Of a stretch of DNA of 28,329 nt, positions 1 to 6,396 are shown piece after piece. This DNA comes from a virus: positions 1 through 28,329 of IMG/VR virus record IMGVR_UViG_3300031885_001671; one strand, written 5' to 3'. Both the position numbers and the translations under genes were made by a program. Under the pieces are notes generated by a model. That model was not told the origin of the DNA. It saw nothing but the letters and a program-made list of their open reading frames with translations, and ran no database searches. Within the stretch, counting starts at the first letter, position 1. Each line of letters begins with the position of its first letter.

Positions 1-54
1 CTAGCGTCGTCCAAGCCATACCCGTGGCCTCTTCCCTGCCCTGAGGTCGGCTAA
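1..54 (+). CDS. 3' end of an upstream gene (partial, frame uncertain)
   Basis: The first 54 bases are open in frame 1 and end at TAA (52-54), two bases before the next ATG. They would encode a proline-rich tail ending PCPEVG. Frame 3 is also open until TGA at 42-44, so the true frame cannot be decided from this fragment. The tight spacing to the next gene fits the operon layout. No function can be given. Confidence 0.35.
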   Translation, partial: LASSKPYPWPLPCPEVG

Positions 55-56
55 CA

Positions 57-155
57 ATGAAGACCATCTTCTGGCTCTGGTGTCGAAAGTGCAAGACGAC
101 TACGCTGCACTCGTTCCGACGCTGGAGAGTTCGGTGTAACAGGTGCGACAAGTGA
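57..155 (+). CDS. Tiny Cys-rich zinc-ribbon-like protein
   Basis: A 32-residue basic protein with two CxxC pairs, CRKC at residues 9-12 and CNRC at 27-30, spaced like a minimal zinc ribbon. The segment between them is rich in Arg and Thr. A GAGG stretch about ten bases upstream could serve as ribosome binding site. Its TGA stop overlaps the GTG of the next ORF as GTGA, the coupling seen across this phage. The zinc role is inferred only from the Cys spacing, and at this length a chance ORF is possible. Confidence 0.5.
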   Translation: MKTIFWLWCRKCKTTTLHSFRRWRVRCNRCDK

Positions 156-298
156 AGCTCTCCGAGAAGATGCAGCTGCAAGCAATACGTGGGATAGGCA
201 AGCTCCTAGCCTTCGGGATAATGGGGCTATGCCTCCTCATGGTCGTACTCATCGGAGCAATCATCGTCCGCGCTATCGTCTGGATACTAGGAGGCTAG
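152..298 (+). CDS. Small single-pass membrane protein
   Basis: A 48-residue ORF with a GTG start overlapping the upstream stop (GTGA). The N-terminus is charged and amphipathic (KLSEKMQLQ). A hydrophobic stretch of about 30 residues follows from residue 18, rich in Leu, Ile, Val and Gly and broken by one Arg near residue 40. This fits one transmembrane helix. The next gene starts four bases after the stop. Tiny membrane proteins are common in phage early regions, but nothing here shows a specific role such as holin or superinfection exclusion. Confidence 0.55.
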   Translation: MKLSEKMQLQAIRGIGKLLAFGIMGLCLLMVVLIGAIIVRAIVWILGG

Positions 299-302
299 TA
301 GT

Positions 303-575
303 ATGGACCTACAAGTCTGGAAGTTCCCGATCCGCTACGAGGACTACCCCGAGGTTAGCATGCCCGAGGGTGCGAAGCTCCTACACTTCGGGCTGCAGCG
401 CAACGTACCGACCATCTGGGCCCTGGTCGACCCTCTACAGCCCCCCATGAATCGACTGTTCCGGTTCGTCGGCACAGGACATCAGACCTCAGCTGAGGAA
501 CGCCTGACACATATCGGCACCACGATCGACGACGACCACGGCCTTGTGTGGCATCTGTTCGAGAGGCACCCATGA
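303..575 (+). CDS. DUF7352-type conserved phage protein
   Basis: A 90-residue protein with the layout of a small family common in actinobacteriophages, annotated as DUF7352. It opens with a W-K-F-P segment, followed by MPEGAKLLHFG, a WALVDP segment, the conserved FRFVGTGH motif at about residues 53-60, and a C-terminal VWHLFE. Function is unknown. The compact beta-rich pattern suggests a small beta-barrel or sandwich. The ATG follows the upstream stop closely, and the TGA overlaps the next ATG as ATGA. The family match is from memory of its motifs, not a search. Confidence 0.75.
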   Translation: MDLQVWKFPIRYEDYPEVSMPEGAKLLHFGLQRNVPTIWALVDPLQPPMNRLFRFVGTGHQTSAEERLTHIGTTIDDDHGLVWHLFERHP

Positions 576-859
576 TCGACTCCTGTCGCTGCGGTGAGGA
601 CTGTCCTGTCTGGCAGTCACAAGACGGCGACATCTACATCTGTGAGATGTCCACAGACCACCTACGAAACGCACTTCGCTGGCTCCGTAGGAAGCGTCAA
701 GAGGTTGGCTGCTACTGGCCACAAGGAGAGATGGCTCAGGTCGCAGCACAACAGGCCGAGGACGAAATGGACAGGCTTGACGACGCCATGTCGTCGGAGC
801 TCGACAAACGTACACCGGCTCTCGTGGGTGTCAATACCGATCCGGATCCGTTCGACTAG
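572..859 (+). CDS. Hypothetical protein with Cys-rich N-terminus
   Basis: A 95-residue acidic protein. The ATG at 572 overlaps the previous stop as ATGA and is preferred over the in-frame start at 548. The N-terminus holds four Cys within about 25 residues (SCRCGEDCPVW, then YICEM), followed by a basic helical stretch and a long Gln/Glu/Asp-rich helix that could form a coiled coil. I do not recognise a family. The Cys cluster could bind metal, but the spacing is not a standard zinc ribbon. Confidence 0.6.
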   Translation: MIDSCRCGEDCPVWQSQDGDIYICEMSTDHLRNALRWLRRKRQEVGCYWPQGEMAQVAAQQAEDEMDRLDDAMSSELDKRTPALVGVNTDPDPFD

Positions 860-872
860 TAGGGAGGCTAAG

Positions 873-1061
873 ATGGACCAGCAAGTCGAGGACCTCGTCC
901 AGACCCTGTGGAGAGACCTTCGGAAGACGTGGTCAAGTCTGACCTTGGAGTGGCTCCGTGAGGAGGCCGAACGCCAACTAGCTGGTGAGCGACCTCGCGG
1001 CGGTCCTGGCGTCATGCTAGCGGACTACCTGAAACGGTTGGAGCCTACTGAGAGTGAGTGA
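873..1061 (+). CDS. Small helical hypothetical protein
   Basis: A 62-residue charged protein, predicted mostly alpha-helical (DQQVEDLVQTLWRDLRK, then EWLREEAERQL). The start at 873 is chosen because AGGGAGG lies 861-867, five bases upstream. The longer in-frame ORF beginning at 594 would overlap the whole previous gene and has no such site. No family recognised. It sits in the same run of closely packed small genes ahead of the ribonucleotide reductase. Confidence 0.6.
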   Translation: MDQQVEDLVQTLWRDLRKTWSSLTLEWLREEAERQLAGERPRGGPGVMLADYLKRLEPTESE

Positions 1062-1083
1062 GTTCACACAAGAAAGGGAAGTG

Positions 1084-1206
1084 ATGGAAAACTGGATAAT
1101 CCTCACTCTCATCTTCTTAGGTTTGCCCCTCTGTGCTGTCGTGGCGGGGCTGCTCTACCATCTCATCGCTTGGTTTCACGGCTACGGGTTCTGGTGGCAC
1201 TTCTAG
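1084..1206 (+). CDS. Tiny membrane protein
   Basis: A 40-residue ORF, almost entirely hydrophobic. A single transmembrane helix spans about residues 4-31, followed by an aromatic tail (WFHGYGFWWHF). An AAGGGAA site lies just upstream; GTG at 1081 is an alternative start one codon earlier. Upstream lies a stretch resembling the left arm of the inverted repeat at 1221-1245 (both contain gtgag followed by cacacaaga). The protein could affect the membrane, but no family is recognised. Confidence 0.55.
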   Translation: MENWIILTLIFLGLPLCAVVAGLLYHLIAWFHGYGFWWHF

Positions 1207-1220
1207 GAGTGAAGTAGTGG

Positions 1221-1315
1221 GTGAGTACACACAAGAGCAGGCTGATTCCTCCTTTCATCCGTGTCCGCCCCGCCAGCGGTCGCGGAGCTTTCAGCCTGCT
1301 CTTGTGTGTACTCAC
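1221..1315 (+). repeat. 25-bp perfect inverted repeat, 45-nt loop
   Basis: Positions 1221-1245 and 1291-1315 are perfect reverse complements over 25 bases, the arm beginning GTGAGTACACACAAG. The 45-base loop contains a weaker inner hairpin (tccgc 1264-1268 with gcgga 1282-1286). The right arm ends directly before the GGGGA ribosome-binding site (1316-1320) of the gene at 1327, so folding in RNA could influence its translation. There is no T-run as in an intrinsic terminator. Confidence 0.85.
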
Positions 1316-1326
1316 GGGGATCACTG

Positions 1327-1851
1327 ATGCCTGGCTATTGGGAGTGGACTTGGAAAGACGGTATCGAAGTACCGACCTGGATACAGGTGGGACCTCCGGC
1401 GCCGCCACCCCAGCTAGCACAGTTCCCATCTCGGCTGCCACCCACACTAACGATACCTCCGTCGCAGCAAGCGCCCGTGCGGAAATTAGCCCGACCTAGA
1501 ACGAGGCCGGCGAGATCCTTGCCAAAGAGGACAAGGAGAAGTCTAAGGGAACTAGTAGAGTCTCTGCCGAAACCGGAACCCCCATCACCTGAGGTCCCAG
1601 CCGTTCCTACTGCCCTGGAAACAGATGAGTGTCCACCGCATCGCTGGCTCCTGCCGTCACCTGGTTCGGGCAACACGACGCAGCGGTGCTTGAAATGTGA
1701 CCAAGTGAGGCCCTACAGTGAGCCCTGGATATCAAACTGGGGTGAGTTCGTGGAGGCCGCCAAGTCCTCCCGCTCAGGAGGCATCGAGTACCTGCGTCAT
1801 AAGGTGGCGGCCTCCTACCCATACAGGCTTCTACAGGAAGAGAGCGTATGA
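1327..1851 (+). CDS. Pro-rich protein with C-terminal zinc-finger-like motif
   Basis: A 174-residue protein. The ATG at 1327 is preferred over the longer in-frame ORF starting at 1261, which would run through the inverted repeat; GGGGA lies 1316-1320. A Trp-rich N-terminus (residues 1-20) is followed by a long proline/arginine-rich, probably disordered region (about 21-98). Then comes a compact module with C102, H105 and a CLKC pair at 121-124, and a final helix. The same C-x-H or C-x2-H, then CxxC-DxVR layout recurs in the gene at 5556. Function unknown; nucleic-acid or metal binding is inferred. Confidence 0.6.
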   Translation: MPGYWEWTWKDGIEVPTWIQVGPPAPPPQLAQFPSRLPPTLTIPPSQQAPVRKLARPRTRPARSLPKRTRRSLRELVESLPKPEPPSPEVPAVPTALETDECPPHRWLLPSPGSGNTTQRCLKCDQVRPYSEPWISNWGEFVEAAKSSRSGGIEYLRHKVAASYPYRLLQEESV

Positions 1852-2168
1852 GTGAGGAGAAGGCTCCGGCTCGTCTTATGTGGGGCATCTTCTACACGTT
1901 CGTCGACATCCCTCTAACTCTGGATGGCCACTATCCCAAGAGTATCGTCGTCTCGCTAACGACCGTTGTAGATCCAGAAGAGGGTATCATTGCCTCACCT
2001 CCGAGGGTGTTCGACGAGGCAGTCGGTCTGGAGGAGGGTTGGGAGTTTCGGCTTCGAACTGGGTGTGGTTGTGAGATGGAGTACGACGCTGTCGAGCCTC
2101 CTTGGGTGGTACAGATACGAAGTGTGATGAGTCGGATGCACCCCACCGAAGAGATGTCGGAGTGCTAG
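1848..2168 (+). CDS. Hypothetical acidic protein
   Basis: A 106-residue protein starting at an ATG that overlaps the upstream TGA (ATGA). It has a hydrophobic beta-rich centre (GIFYTFVDIPLTL and SIVVSLTTVV), a GCGCEMEY stretch with two Cys, and a Met-rich C-terminus. No recognised domain. It is the last gene before a 111-base intergenic region holding a strong promoter, so it probably ends the first small-gene block. Confidence 0.6.
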   Translation: MSEEKAPARLMWGIFYTFVDIPLTLDGHYPKSIVVSLTTVVDPEEGIIASPPRVFDEAVGLEEGWEFRLRTGCGCEMEYDAVEPPWVVQIRSVMSRMHPTEEMSEC

Positions 2169-2235
2169 CGAGCGCAGACGAACGAGATCGGGCGGACCGT
2201 GCCATGACCTAGCACTCTGACTAAAGGTAAACACC

Positions 2236-2264
2236 TTGCAATTAACTCCCGGATTAGTTATAAT
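2236..2264 (+). promoter_or_regulatory. Sigma-70-type promoter, family 1, ahead of nrdJ block
   Basis: TTGCAA (2236-2241) and a perfect TATAAT (2259-2264) are separated by 17 bases in the 111-base gap 2169-2279. The surrounding sequence (AACACCTTGCA with TTA after it, and TTAGTTATAAT at the -10) is repeated almost exactly at 8616-8650, marking it as a phage promoter class. The expected start point, near 2270-2273, falls on or just after the AAGGAGG at 2265-2271. Transcripts may therefore begin within a few bases of the start codon. Confidence 0.8.
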
Positions 2265-2279
2265 AAGGAGGAACATGGG

Positions 2280-2543
2280 ATGGCCGCTATACCCGATTCA
2301 CACAAGCCCCTAGAGGAGCTAGTCGACCGATACGTCGAGAAGCTCCGAGTGGACCTCAAAGCTCGGCTGATCTTAGGCGAGCAACGATATCAAGGTACCT
2401 GGGTAGACCTCACGCCCGTGCAGGTAGTAGCGATGCTGTACGAGGAGGACCTCGACAGCATCGTCTACCGTCTCATGCTCCTCCACAAGCTGTCACAGCT
2501 ACAAATCCACATTAAGAACGTGAAGATCACACCTCTCAGCTAG
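2280..2543 (+). CDS. Small helical protein, weakly MazG-like
   Basis: An 87-residue protein starting at ATG 2280, eight bases after AAGGAGG. ATG 2275 is out of frame and gives only a 12-residue peptide. The pattern GEQRYQGTW at 33-41 followed by EEDLDSIVY at 55-63 resembles the metal-binding ExxD part of all-alpha NTP pyrophosphohydrolases (MazG/dATP pyrophosphohydrolase type). The usual first ExxE helix is not evident, so this is only suggestive. It is the first gene behind the family 1 promoter and sits 12 bases upstream of the ribonucleotide reductase, where a nucleotide-pool role would make sense. Confidence 0.55.
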   Translation: MAAIPDSHKPLEELVDRYVEKLRVDLKARLILGEQRYQGTWVDLTPVQVVAMLYEEDLDSIVYRLMLLHKLSQLQIHIKNVKITPLS

Positions 2544-2555
2544 GAGGGCCACTCC

Positions 2556-4745
2556 ATGGACCTCACACCTACTGCTCGGGAAGTATTGTACAGCCGCTAT
2601 CTGCTTCGCGATGCAGAGGGCATCGTCGTGGAGACACCCGAAGAGATGTTCTCACGTGTGGCTGTCGCTGTCGCCTCAGTGGAGACTACCAAGGAGGCGC
2701 GAGAGCGATGGGGCGGAAAGTTCTACGATATCATGTCGCACTTGCTCTTCCTGCCCAACTCACCGTGCCTGATGAATGCCGGCACACCACTTGGGCAGCT
2801 ATCCGCTTGCTTCGTCTTGCCCATCGAGGACTCCATGGAGGGCATCTTCAAGACGCTGTACGATATGGCCATGATACAGCGTACTGGGGGAGGCACCGGC
2901 TTTTCGTTTAGCCACCTGCGTCCTCGCGGCGACATCGTCCTGGGTACGCGAGGTGTTGCGTCAGGGCCGGTATCCTTCCTACGGATGTATGACGCAGCGA
3001 CCAACGAGATCAAGCAGGGCGGCAAACGTCGCGGCGCTAACATGGCCACACTCCGCGTCGACCACCCAGACATTATGGAGTTCATCGGCTGCAAGGACGC
3101 CGAGAACACACACATCACGAACTTCAACATCTCGGTCTGGATGGACACCGCCTTCATGGACTACGCCACCGATCGAAACAGCCCGTTCGTCTACACGCTG
3201 ATAAACCCCCGAACCAACGAACACATCCTCATCGACGGCCACAGGCTTGTGGAGGCCATCGTTGAGCAGGCTTGGAAGACTGGCGACCCGGGCCTTCTGT
3301 TTGGTGACCGCATCAACACCGACAACCCGACTCCGTGGCTGGGCCCGCTAGAAGCCGTTAACCCCTGCGGCGAGCAGCCTCTGCTTCCGTACGAGGCCTG
3401 CGTACTGGGCTCGATCAACCTAGCGAGGGTGGACCTCACCAGTCGTAATCTCGACGAGATCGTGCGGACTGCAGTAAGGTTCCTAGACAACTGCATCGAC
3501 GTGCAGACGTACACACTACCTGCAATCGAACGACTGCATCGCCTCAACCGCAAGATCGGCCTCGGTGTTATGGGCTGGGCAGACTGGCTAGCCATCCACC
3601 ATATCCCCTACACCCACGACCACGCGGCGAGCTGTGCGGAGTCGATGATGTCGCAGATCTCGACCGCCGCTCACACCGCCTCGATCGAGCTCGCAGAGGA
3701 GCGCGGCGCCTTCCCAGGACAGCCAGCCATCGACATTCCACAGCGTCGTAACGCTACAGTGACCACCATCGCTCCTACAGGCAGTATCGGACTCATCGCC
3801 GGATGTTCATCGGGCATCGAACCCTACTTCGCACTGGCTGTGAGGCGTGAGAACGTCCTAGAAGGCAAGACTCTCTTCGACGTGAATCCTCACTTGCTTC
3901 CTTATCTGCAGTTGCTGGAACACCCCGACAGAGACGGTGTTAGTGGGGATCCTGATGCGGTTATGAACTACGTGAAGGAGCACGGCACACTGCCAGACGA
4001 GGCTTGGGCGGGCGAATGGATAAAGCCCGCCCGAGACATCTTCGTTACGGCCCACCAGATACCGTATCAACAACACGTACGTATGCAGGCAGCCTTCCAA
4101 CGGTACACCGACAACGCCGTCAGCAAGACGATCAACCTTCCACACGAGGCTACTAGAGAGGACGTCTACAACGCATTCATAGCTGCCTACCAAGAAGGCT
4201 GCAAGGGTGTCACCGTGTTCAGAGACGGATGTAAGTGGACGCAGGTGCTACACGCAGGAGAGGGTACATCCCCCGCCACCAGCGACGAGAAGCCCATCCG
4301 CGTCGTAGCACCGCGTCCCGCAGTAATGTCTGGTCACACAGAGAAGATCCGTACCGGCGTAGGAAGCCTGTACTTGACGATCAACTACAACGGCGTCCCC
4401 CGCGAGGTGTTCGCGCAGATCGGTAAGGCAGGCTCAGAGGTTGCTGCCTTCACAGAGGCGCTCGCCAGACTGGTAAGCCTCGCACTACGTTCCGACATCC
4501 CCGTCGAGGAGGTCGCGAACCAGCTGGTCGGGATCGGCGGAGCACACCCCAGCGGCCTAGGTCCAGCGAAGGTGCTAAGCGTACCGGACGCGATCGGTAG
4601 AGCTCTTGTGCACACCGCGGTGCACCTACCCGAAGGTAAGGCGACCCCCATCTACGGAGACATATGTCCACAGTGCGGAAACGCGAGCCTTCGGCATCAA
4701 GAGGGGTGCGTCTCGTGTGGATCTTGTGGATACACTACTTGCTGA
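2556..4745 (+). CDS. nrdJ: Class II (B12-dependent) ribonucleotide reductase
   Basis: Reduces ribonucleotides to deoxyribonucleotides using adenosylcobalamin, without oxygen or a separate radical subunit, to supply dNTPs for phage replication. The 729-residue length is usual for class II enzymes. Visible motifs are PNSPCLMNAG, SACFVLPI (C85, likely redox partner), NPCGEQPL (N269, thiyl C271, E273) and C282, eleven residues on as in class II enzymes. The C-terminus has a CPQC/CGSC zinc-ribbon-like tail carrying cysteines of the type used for re-reduction. AGGAGGG lies at 2542-2548. No intein interrupts the active site. Host supply of cobalamin is implied. Confidence 0.95.
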   Translation: MDLTPTAREVLYSRYLLRDAEGIVVETPEEMFSRVAVAVASVETTKEARERWGGKFYDIMSHLLFLPNSPCLMNAGTPLGQLSACFVLPIEDSMEGIFKTLYDMAMIQRTGGGTGFSFSHLRPRGDIVLGTRGVASGPVSFLRMYDAATNEIKQGGKRRGANMATLRVDHPDIMEFIGCKDAENTHITNFNISVWMDTAFMDYATDRNSPFVYTLINPRTNEHILIDGHRLVEAIVEQAWKTGDPGLLFGDRINTDNPTPWLGPLEAVNPCGEQPLLPYEACVLGSINLARVDLTSRNLDEIVRTAVRFLDNCIDVQTYTLPAIERLHRLNRKIGLGVMGWADWLAIHHIPYTHDHAASCAESMMSQISTAAHTASIELAEERGAFPGQPAIDIPQRRNATVTTIAPTGSIGLIAGCSSGIEPYFALAVRRENVLEGKTLFDVNPHLLPYLQLLEHPDRDGVSGDPDAVMNYVKEHGTLPDEAWAGEWIKPARDIFVTAHQIPYQQHVRMQAAFQRYTDNAVSKTINLPHEATREDVYNAFIAAYQEGCKGVTVFRDGCKWTQVLHAGEGTSPATSDEKPIRVVAPRPAVMSGHTEKIRTGVGSLYLTINYNGVPREVFAQIGKAGSEVAAFTEALARLVSLALRSDIPVEEVANQLVGIGGAHPSGLGPAKVLSVPDAIGRALVHTAVHLPEGKATPIYGDICPQCGNASLRHQEGCVSCGSCGYTTC

Positions 4746-4758
4746 TGAGGAGGAACCA

Positions 4759-4929
4759 ATGGCATCTGCACAACTGCTCGCCAAGATAGCCGAGGCAAAG
4801 GCGCTGCTGGACAAGTGCGCGGCGGAGCCGCTAGCTTACGCCGGCGTTCTTTATGCCATTGGCGCCAACAACGCCGCCGGTGTCGTCATCGCCCAGGCTA
4901 CCGCGGACTTCGCCAAGTCAGTGCATTGA
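4759..4929 (+). CDS. Small Ala-rich hypothetical protein
   Basis: A 56-residue, alanine-rich, probably helical protein. The ATG at 4759 is preferred because GAGGAGG lies six to twelve bases upstream; the long in-frame extension to 4606 lies within the reductase gene. It has 'LLAKIAEAKALLDK' amphipathic character near the N-terminus and one Cys. No family recognised. It follows nrdJ by 13 bases and is likely co-transcribed. Confidence 0.6.
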   Translation: MASAQLLAKIAEAKALLDKCAAEPLAYAGVLYAIGANNAAGVVIAQATADFAKSVH

Positions 4930-4977
4930 CCCCCAATCAACATCGACTCATTCAGCGCAGAGCTAAAAGGGGGCATC

Positions 4978-5205
4978 GTGGGTAAGGTAACGCTCCGCCT
5001 ATCTAGTACCCTTCTCGCAGACATGTTCAAGGCAGGAGTTCGCGACGGATACGAGATCATACACGACGCGGTGCCCGACGACGTCGAGGGTGTCGAGGCA
5101 GTAACTCTAGACAAGGAGAGGGGTGTGCTCGTCGTCGAGATGCAGTCACCTCTGACCGTTCACGACATCGAGATCTGTCCCGCTGCTACAAGGAGATCAG
5201 TATGA
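4978..5205 (+). CDS. Hypothetical protein
   Basis: A 75-residue protein with a GTG start after AAAAGGGGG. It has alternating beta and alpha character: an N-terminal VTLRLSS strand, a central helix containing MFKAGVRDGYEI, and paired strands (GVEAVTLD, GVLVVEMQ). It looks like a small alpha/beta fold. No recognised family. Its stop overlaps the next gene's ATG, so the two are probably translationally coupled. Confidence 0.6.
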   Translation: MGKVTLRLSSTLLADMFKAGVRDGYEIIHDAVPDDVEGVEAVTLDKERGVLVVEMQSPLTVHDIEICPAATRRSV

Positions 5206-5387
5206 GGTACGTCGCGAACAAGGACACTAAGGAGTTCCACGACCGTGAGCACGAAGACCCGCGGTGCAACCTCGCGGAGTTGAAGGCGAACGTCGATAAC
5301 GTCGTCGAGCGTGCCATGTACGACGAGATGATCGCCGAGAACTTCACACCCTGTGGTTGGTGTATCGGCGAGTTCGCCAAGGAATGA
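5202..5387 (+). CDS. Ada-like metal-binding mini-domain protein
   Basis: A 61-residue protein that begins YVANKDTKEFH and ends FTPCGWCIGEF, with C22, C51 and C54 plus H13 and H17. This resembles the short zinc-binding module of Ada and of some nuclease/ComEC-linked proteins, where a Y-V-x-N-x-x-T-K-x-x-H strand is followed by C...C-x2-C. Here it stands alone. The start overlaps the upstream TGA (ATGA) and the end overlaps the next ATG. A zinc-binding fold is inferred; the role is unknown. Confidence 0.6.
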   Translation: MRYVANKDTKEFHDREHEDPRCNLAELKANVDNVVERAMYDEMIAENFTPCGWCIGEFAKE

Positions 5388-5521
5388 GACTGCTACGTCG
5401 ACTAGTCTGCTGGCTCCGTCACGGTGGAGAGCACGACTATGAGGAAGAGACGAACGTCATAGCTCGTGTACAGGTGCTTCGCTGTAAGTGTTGTGAGCAC
5501 CATTCTGTGGGTTGGGGCTAA
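5384..5521 (+). CDS. Tiny Cys/His zinc-binding-like protein
   Basis: A 45-residue ORF starting with ATGA overlap. It has C9, then LRHGGEHDY, and near the end RCKCCEHH. The arrangement C-W-L-x-H followed by R-C-x-C-C is similar in outline to DUF1660-like prophage mini-proteins (C-x-L-x-G-H-x-W, then C-x2-C-G). The resemblance is loose. It belongs to the string of small cysteine-rich genes between nrdJ and the 3D-domain gene. Confidence 0.5.
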   Translation: MRLLRRLVCWLRHGGEHDYEEETNVIARVQVLRCKCCEHHSVGWG

Positions 5522-5555
5522 GGAGTAGCATAAGGCTACCAGAAAGGGGAACACG

Positions 5556-5777
5556 ATGCCAAAGGAGAAGAAGGCAGCCACATCGAGACGCCGACTCACT
5601 CCGACGGAGAAGACGGAAGTCACCGCCTCGGAAGAGGAAGCCACCGCCTCGAAGCCCGAGTGCAACCATCGCTTCGAGGAGTCCACAGGTCACCGGCGCA
5701 CAACCGCTGAGGGTACGTTCGCACTTGAGATCTGCTCCAAGTGTGACGCCGTGCGGACTGGCAGGAGGATTAGCTGA
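5556..5777 (+). CDS. Small protein with C-x-H...C-x2-C motif
   Basis: A 73-residue protein with GAAAGGGGA upstream. Residues 1-34 are lysine, threonine and glutamate-rich and likely disordered. The C-terminal half has ECNHRF (C36, H38) and EICSKCDAVR (C60, C63). This is the same layout as residues 102-128 of the protein encoded at 1327, so the two share a small domain, probably zinc-binding. Function unknown. Confidence 0.65.
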   Translation: MPKEKKAATSRRRLTPTEKTEVTASEEEATASKPECNHRFEESTGHRRTTAEGTFALEICSKCDAVRTGRRIS

Positions 5778-5858
5778 GGTGTTTAGCCCTGCTTGCCGCA
5801 CTGCTAGTAGTCCTAACGGCGACGGCGGCAGGGATTGCAACCATAGAAAGGGGGTCGA

Positions 5859-5960
5859 GTGGAACTAGGATTCAGAGCTGGTCTCCTGATAGGCCTCTGT
5901 GTGTGGCCAGCGCTTGTCCTCCTGGGAGTTGTAGTAGGGCGCTGGTTACGAGCCTCCTAG
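5859..5960 (+). CDS. Tiny membrane protein (nested frame)
   Basis: A 33-residue ORF with GAAAGGGGG at 5846-5854 and a GTG start. After a short N-terminus the protein is a single hydrophobic helix (GLLIGLCVWPALVLLGVVV) ending in the basic tail GRWLRAS. The frame differs from the 3D-domain ORF, which is open across the same bases. The good ribosome binding site and charge pattern favour a real gene, but the length makes it uncertain. Confidence 0.5.
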   Translation: MELGFRAGLLIGLCVWPALVLLGVVVGRWLRAS

Positions 5961-6319
5961 CCAGACCTACCGTACAAGCACTCGGAACACCCACATCAAA
6001 CGCACCAAGGCTCGTCGAACAACCACGAGAGGCAACCGAGGCGCCACCCGGAATCTACGAGGTCTGGGTAACAACCTATGGATACGAGTCCTGCAACGAC
6101 CCAGAGTGCTACACCGCCTCAGGTATCATCGCAGGCTCTCCCCTCCCAGACGGAGCGCAGACAGCTGCCTGCGGTTACTTCTTGGAGCTCGGTCGTCGTT
6201 TCCTGTACGAGGGAACCCTATATGCTTGTATCGATCGAGGTGGTGGTCCCCACTACTGGGTCGACCTCTGGCTCGGAGATCATTCCGAACAAGGTGTCAC
6301 AATAGAGGTCCTGCCGTAA
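5903..6319 (+). CDS. 3D-domain (RlpA/MltA-fold) secreted protein
   Basis: The conserved part, about residues 50-138, matches the 3D domain, a small double-psi beta-barrel of cell-wall hydrolases and lytic transglycosylases: VWVTTYGYES, TASGIIAG, TAACGYF, CIDRGG and VDLW. A wall-directed or secreted role is likely. The start is uncertain. GTG 5903 has a poor ribosome binding site and gives no signal peptide. The frame stays open up to 5774, where a CTG overlapping the previous stop (CTGA), behind AGGAGG, would add a signal-like LALLAALLVVLTATAAG stretch. In-frame D/Y/C residues of the barrel appear intact. Confidence 0.7.
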   Translation: MASACPPGSCSRALVTSLLARPTVQALGTPTSNAPRLVEQPREATEAPPGIYEVWVTTYGYESCNDPECYTASGIIAGSPLPDGAQTAACGYFLELGRRFLYEGTLYACIDRGGGPHYWVDLWLGDHSEQGVTIEVLP

Positions 6320-6342
6320 CTGCCTAACGTTGCGGACCCCGG

Positions 6343-6371
6343 TTGCTTTATGGGGGCGAGTGCTATATAAT
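6343..6371 (+). promoter_or_regulatory. Promoter, family 2, ahead of HTH gene
   Basis: TTGCTT (6343-6348) and TATAAT (6366-6371) with a 17-base spacer lie in the 77-base gap after the 3D-domain gene. GTTGCGG at 6329-6335 and TGCTTTA follow with the same spacing as in the promoter before folE, defining a second promoter class. The predicted start is near 6378, leaving room for AAAGGAGG at 6384-6391 before ATG 6397. Confidence 0.75.
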
Positions 6372-6396
6372 ATAAGCAGATGAAAGGAGGTATTGT

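Noticed and set aside
229-450. 73-residue ORF at the start of the window, Arg/Ser-rich.
   Set aside because: It overlaps the membrane ORF and DUF7352-type gene in another frame, and has the composition of a shadow ORF.
2275-2313. ATG 2275 with a 12-residue leader-peptide-like ORF at the nrdJ block promoter.
   Set aside because: It overlaps ATG 2280 in another frame with no attenuator-like structure after it; probably coincidental.
2556-4745. Intein or intron in the ribonucleotide reductase, a usual site for them.
   Set aside because: The active-site motifs run without interruption and total length is normal.
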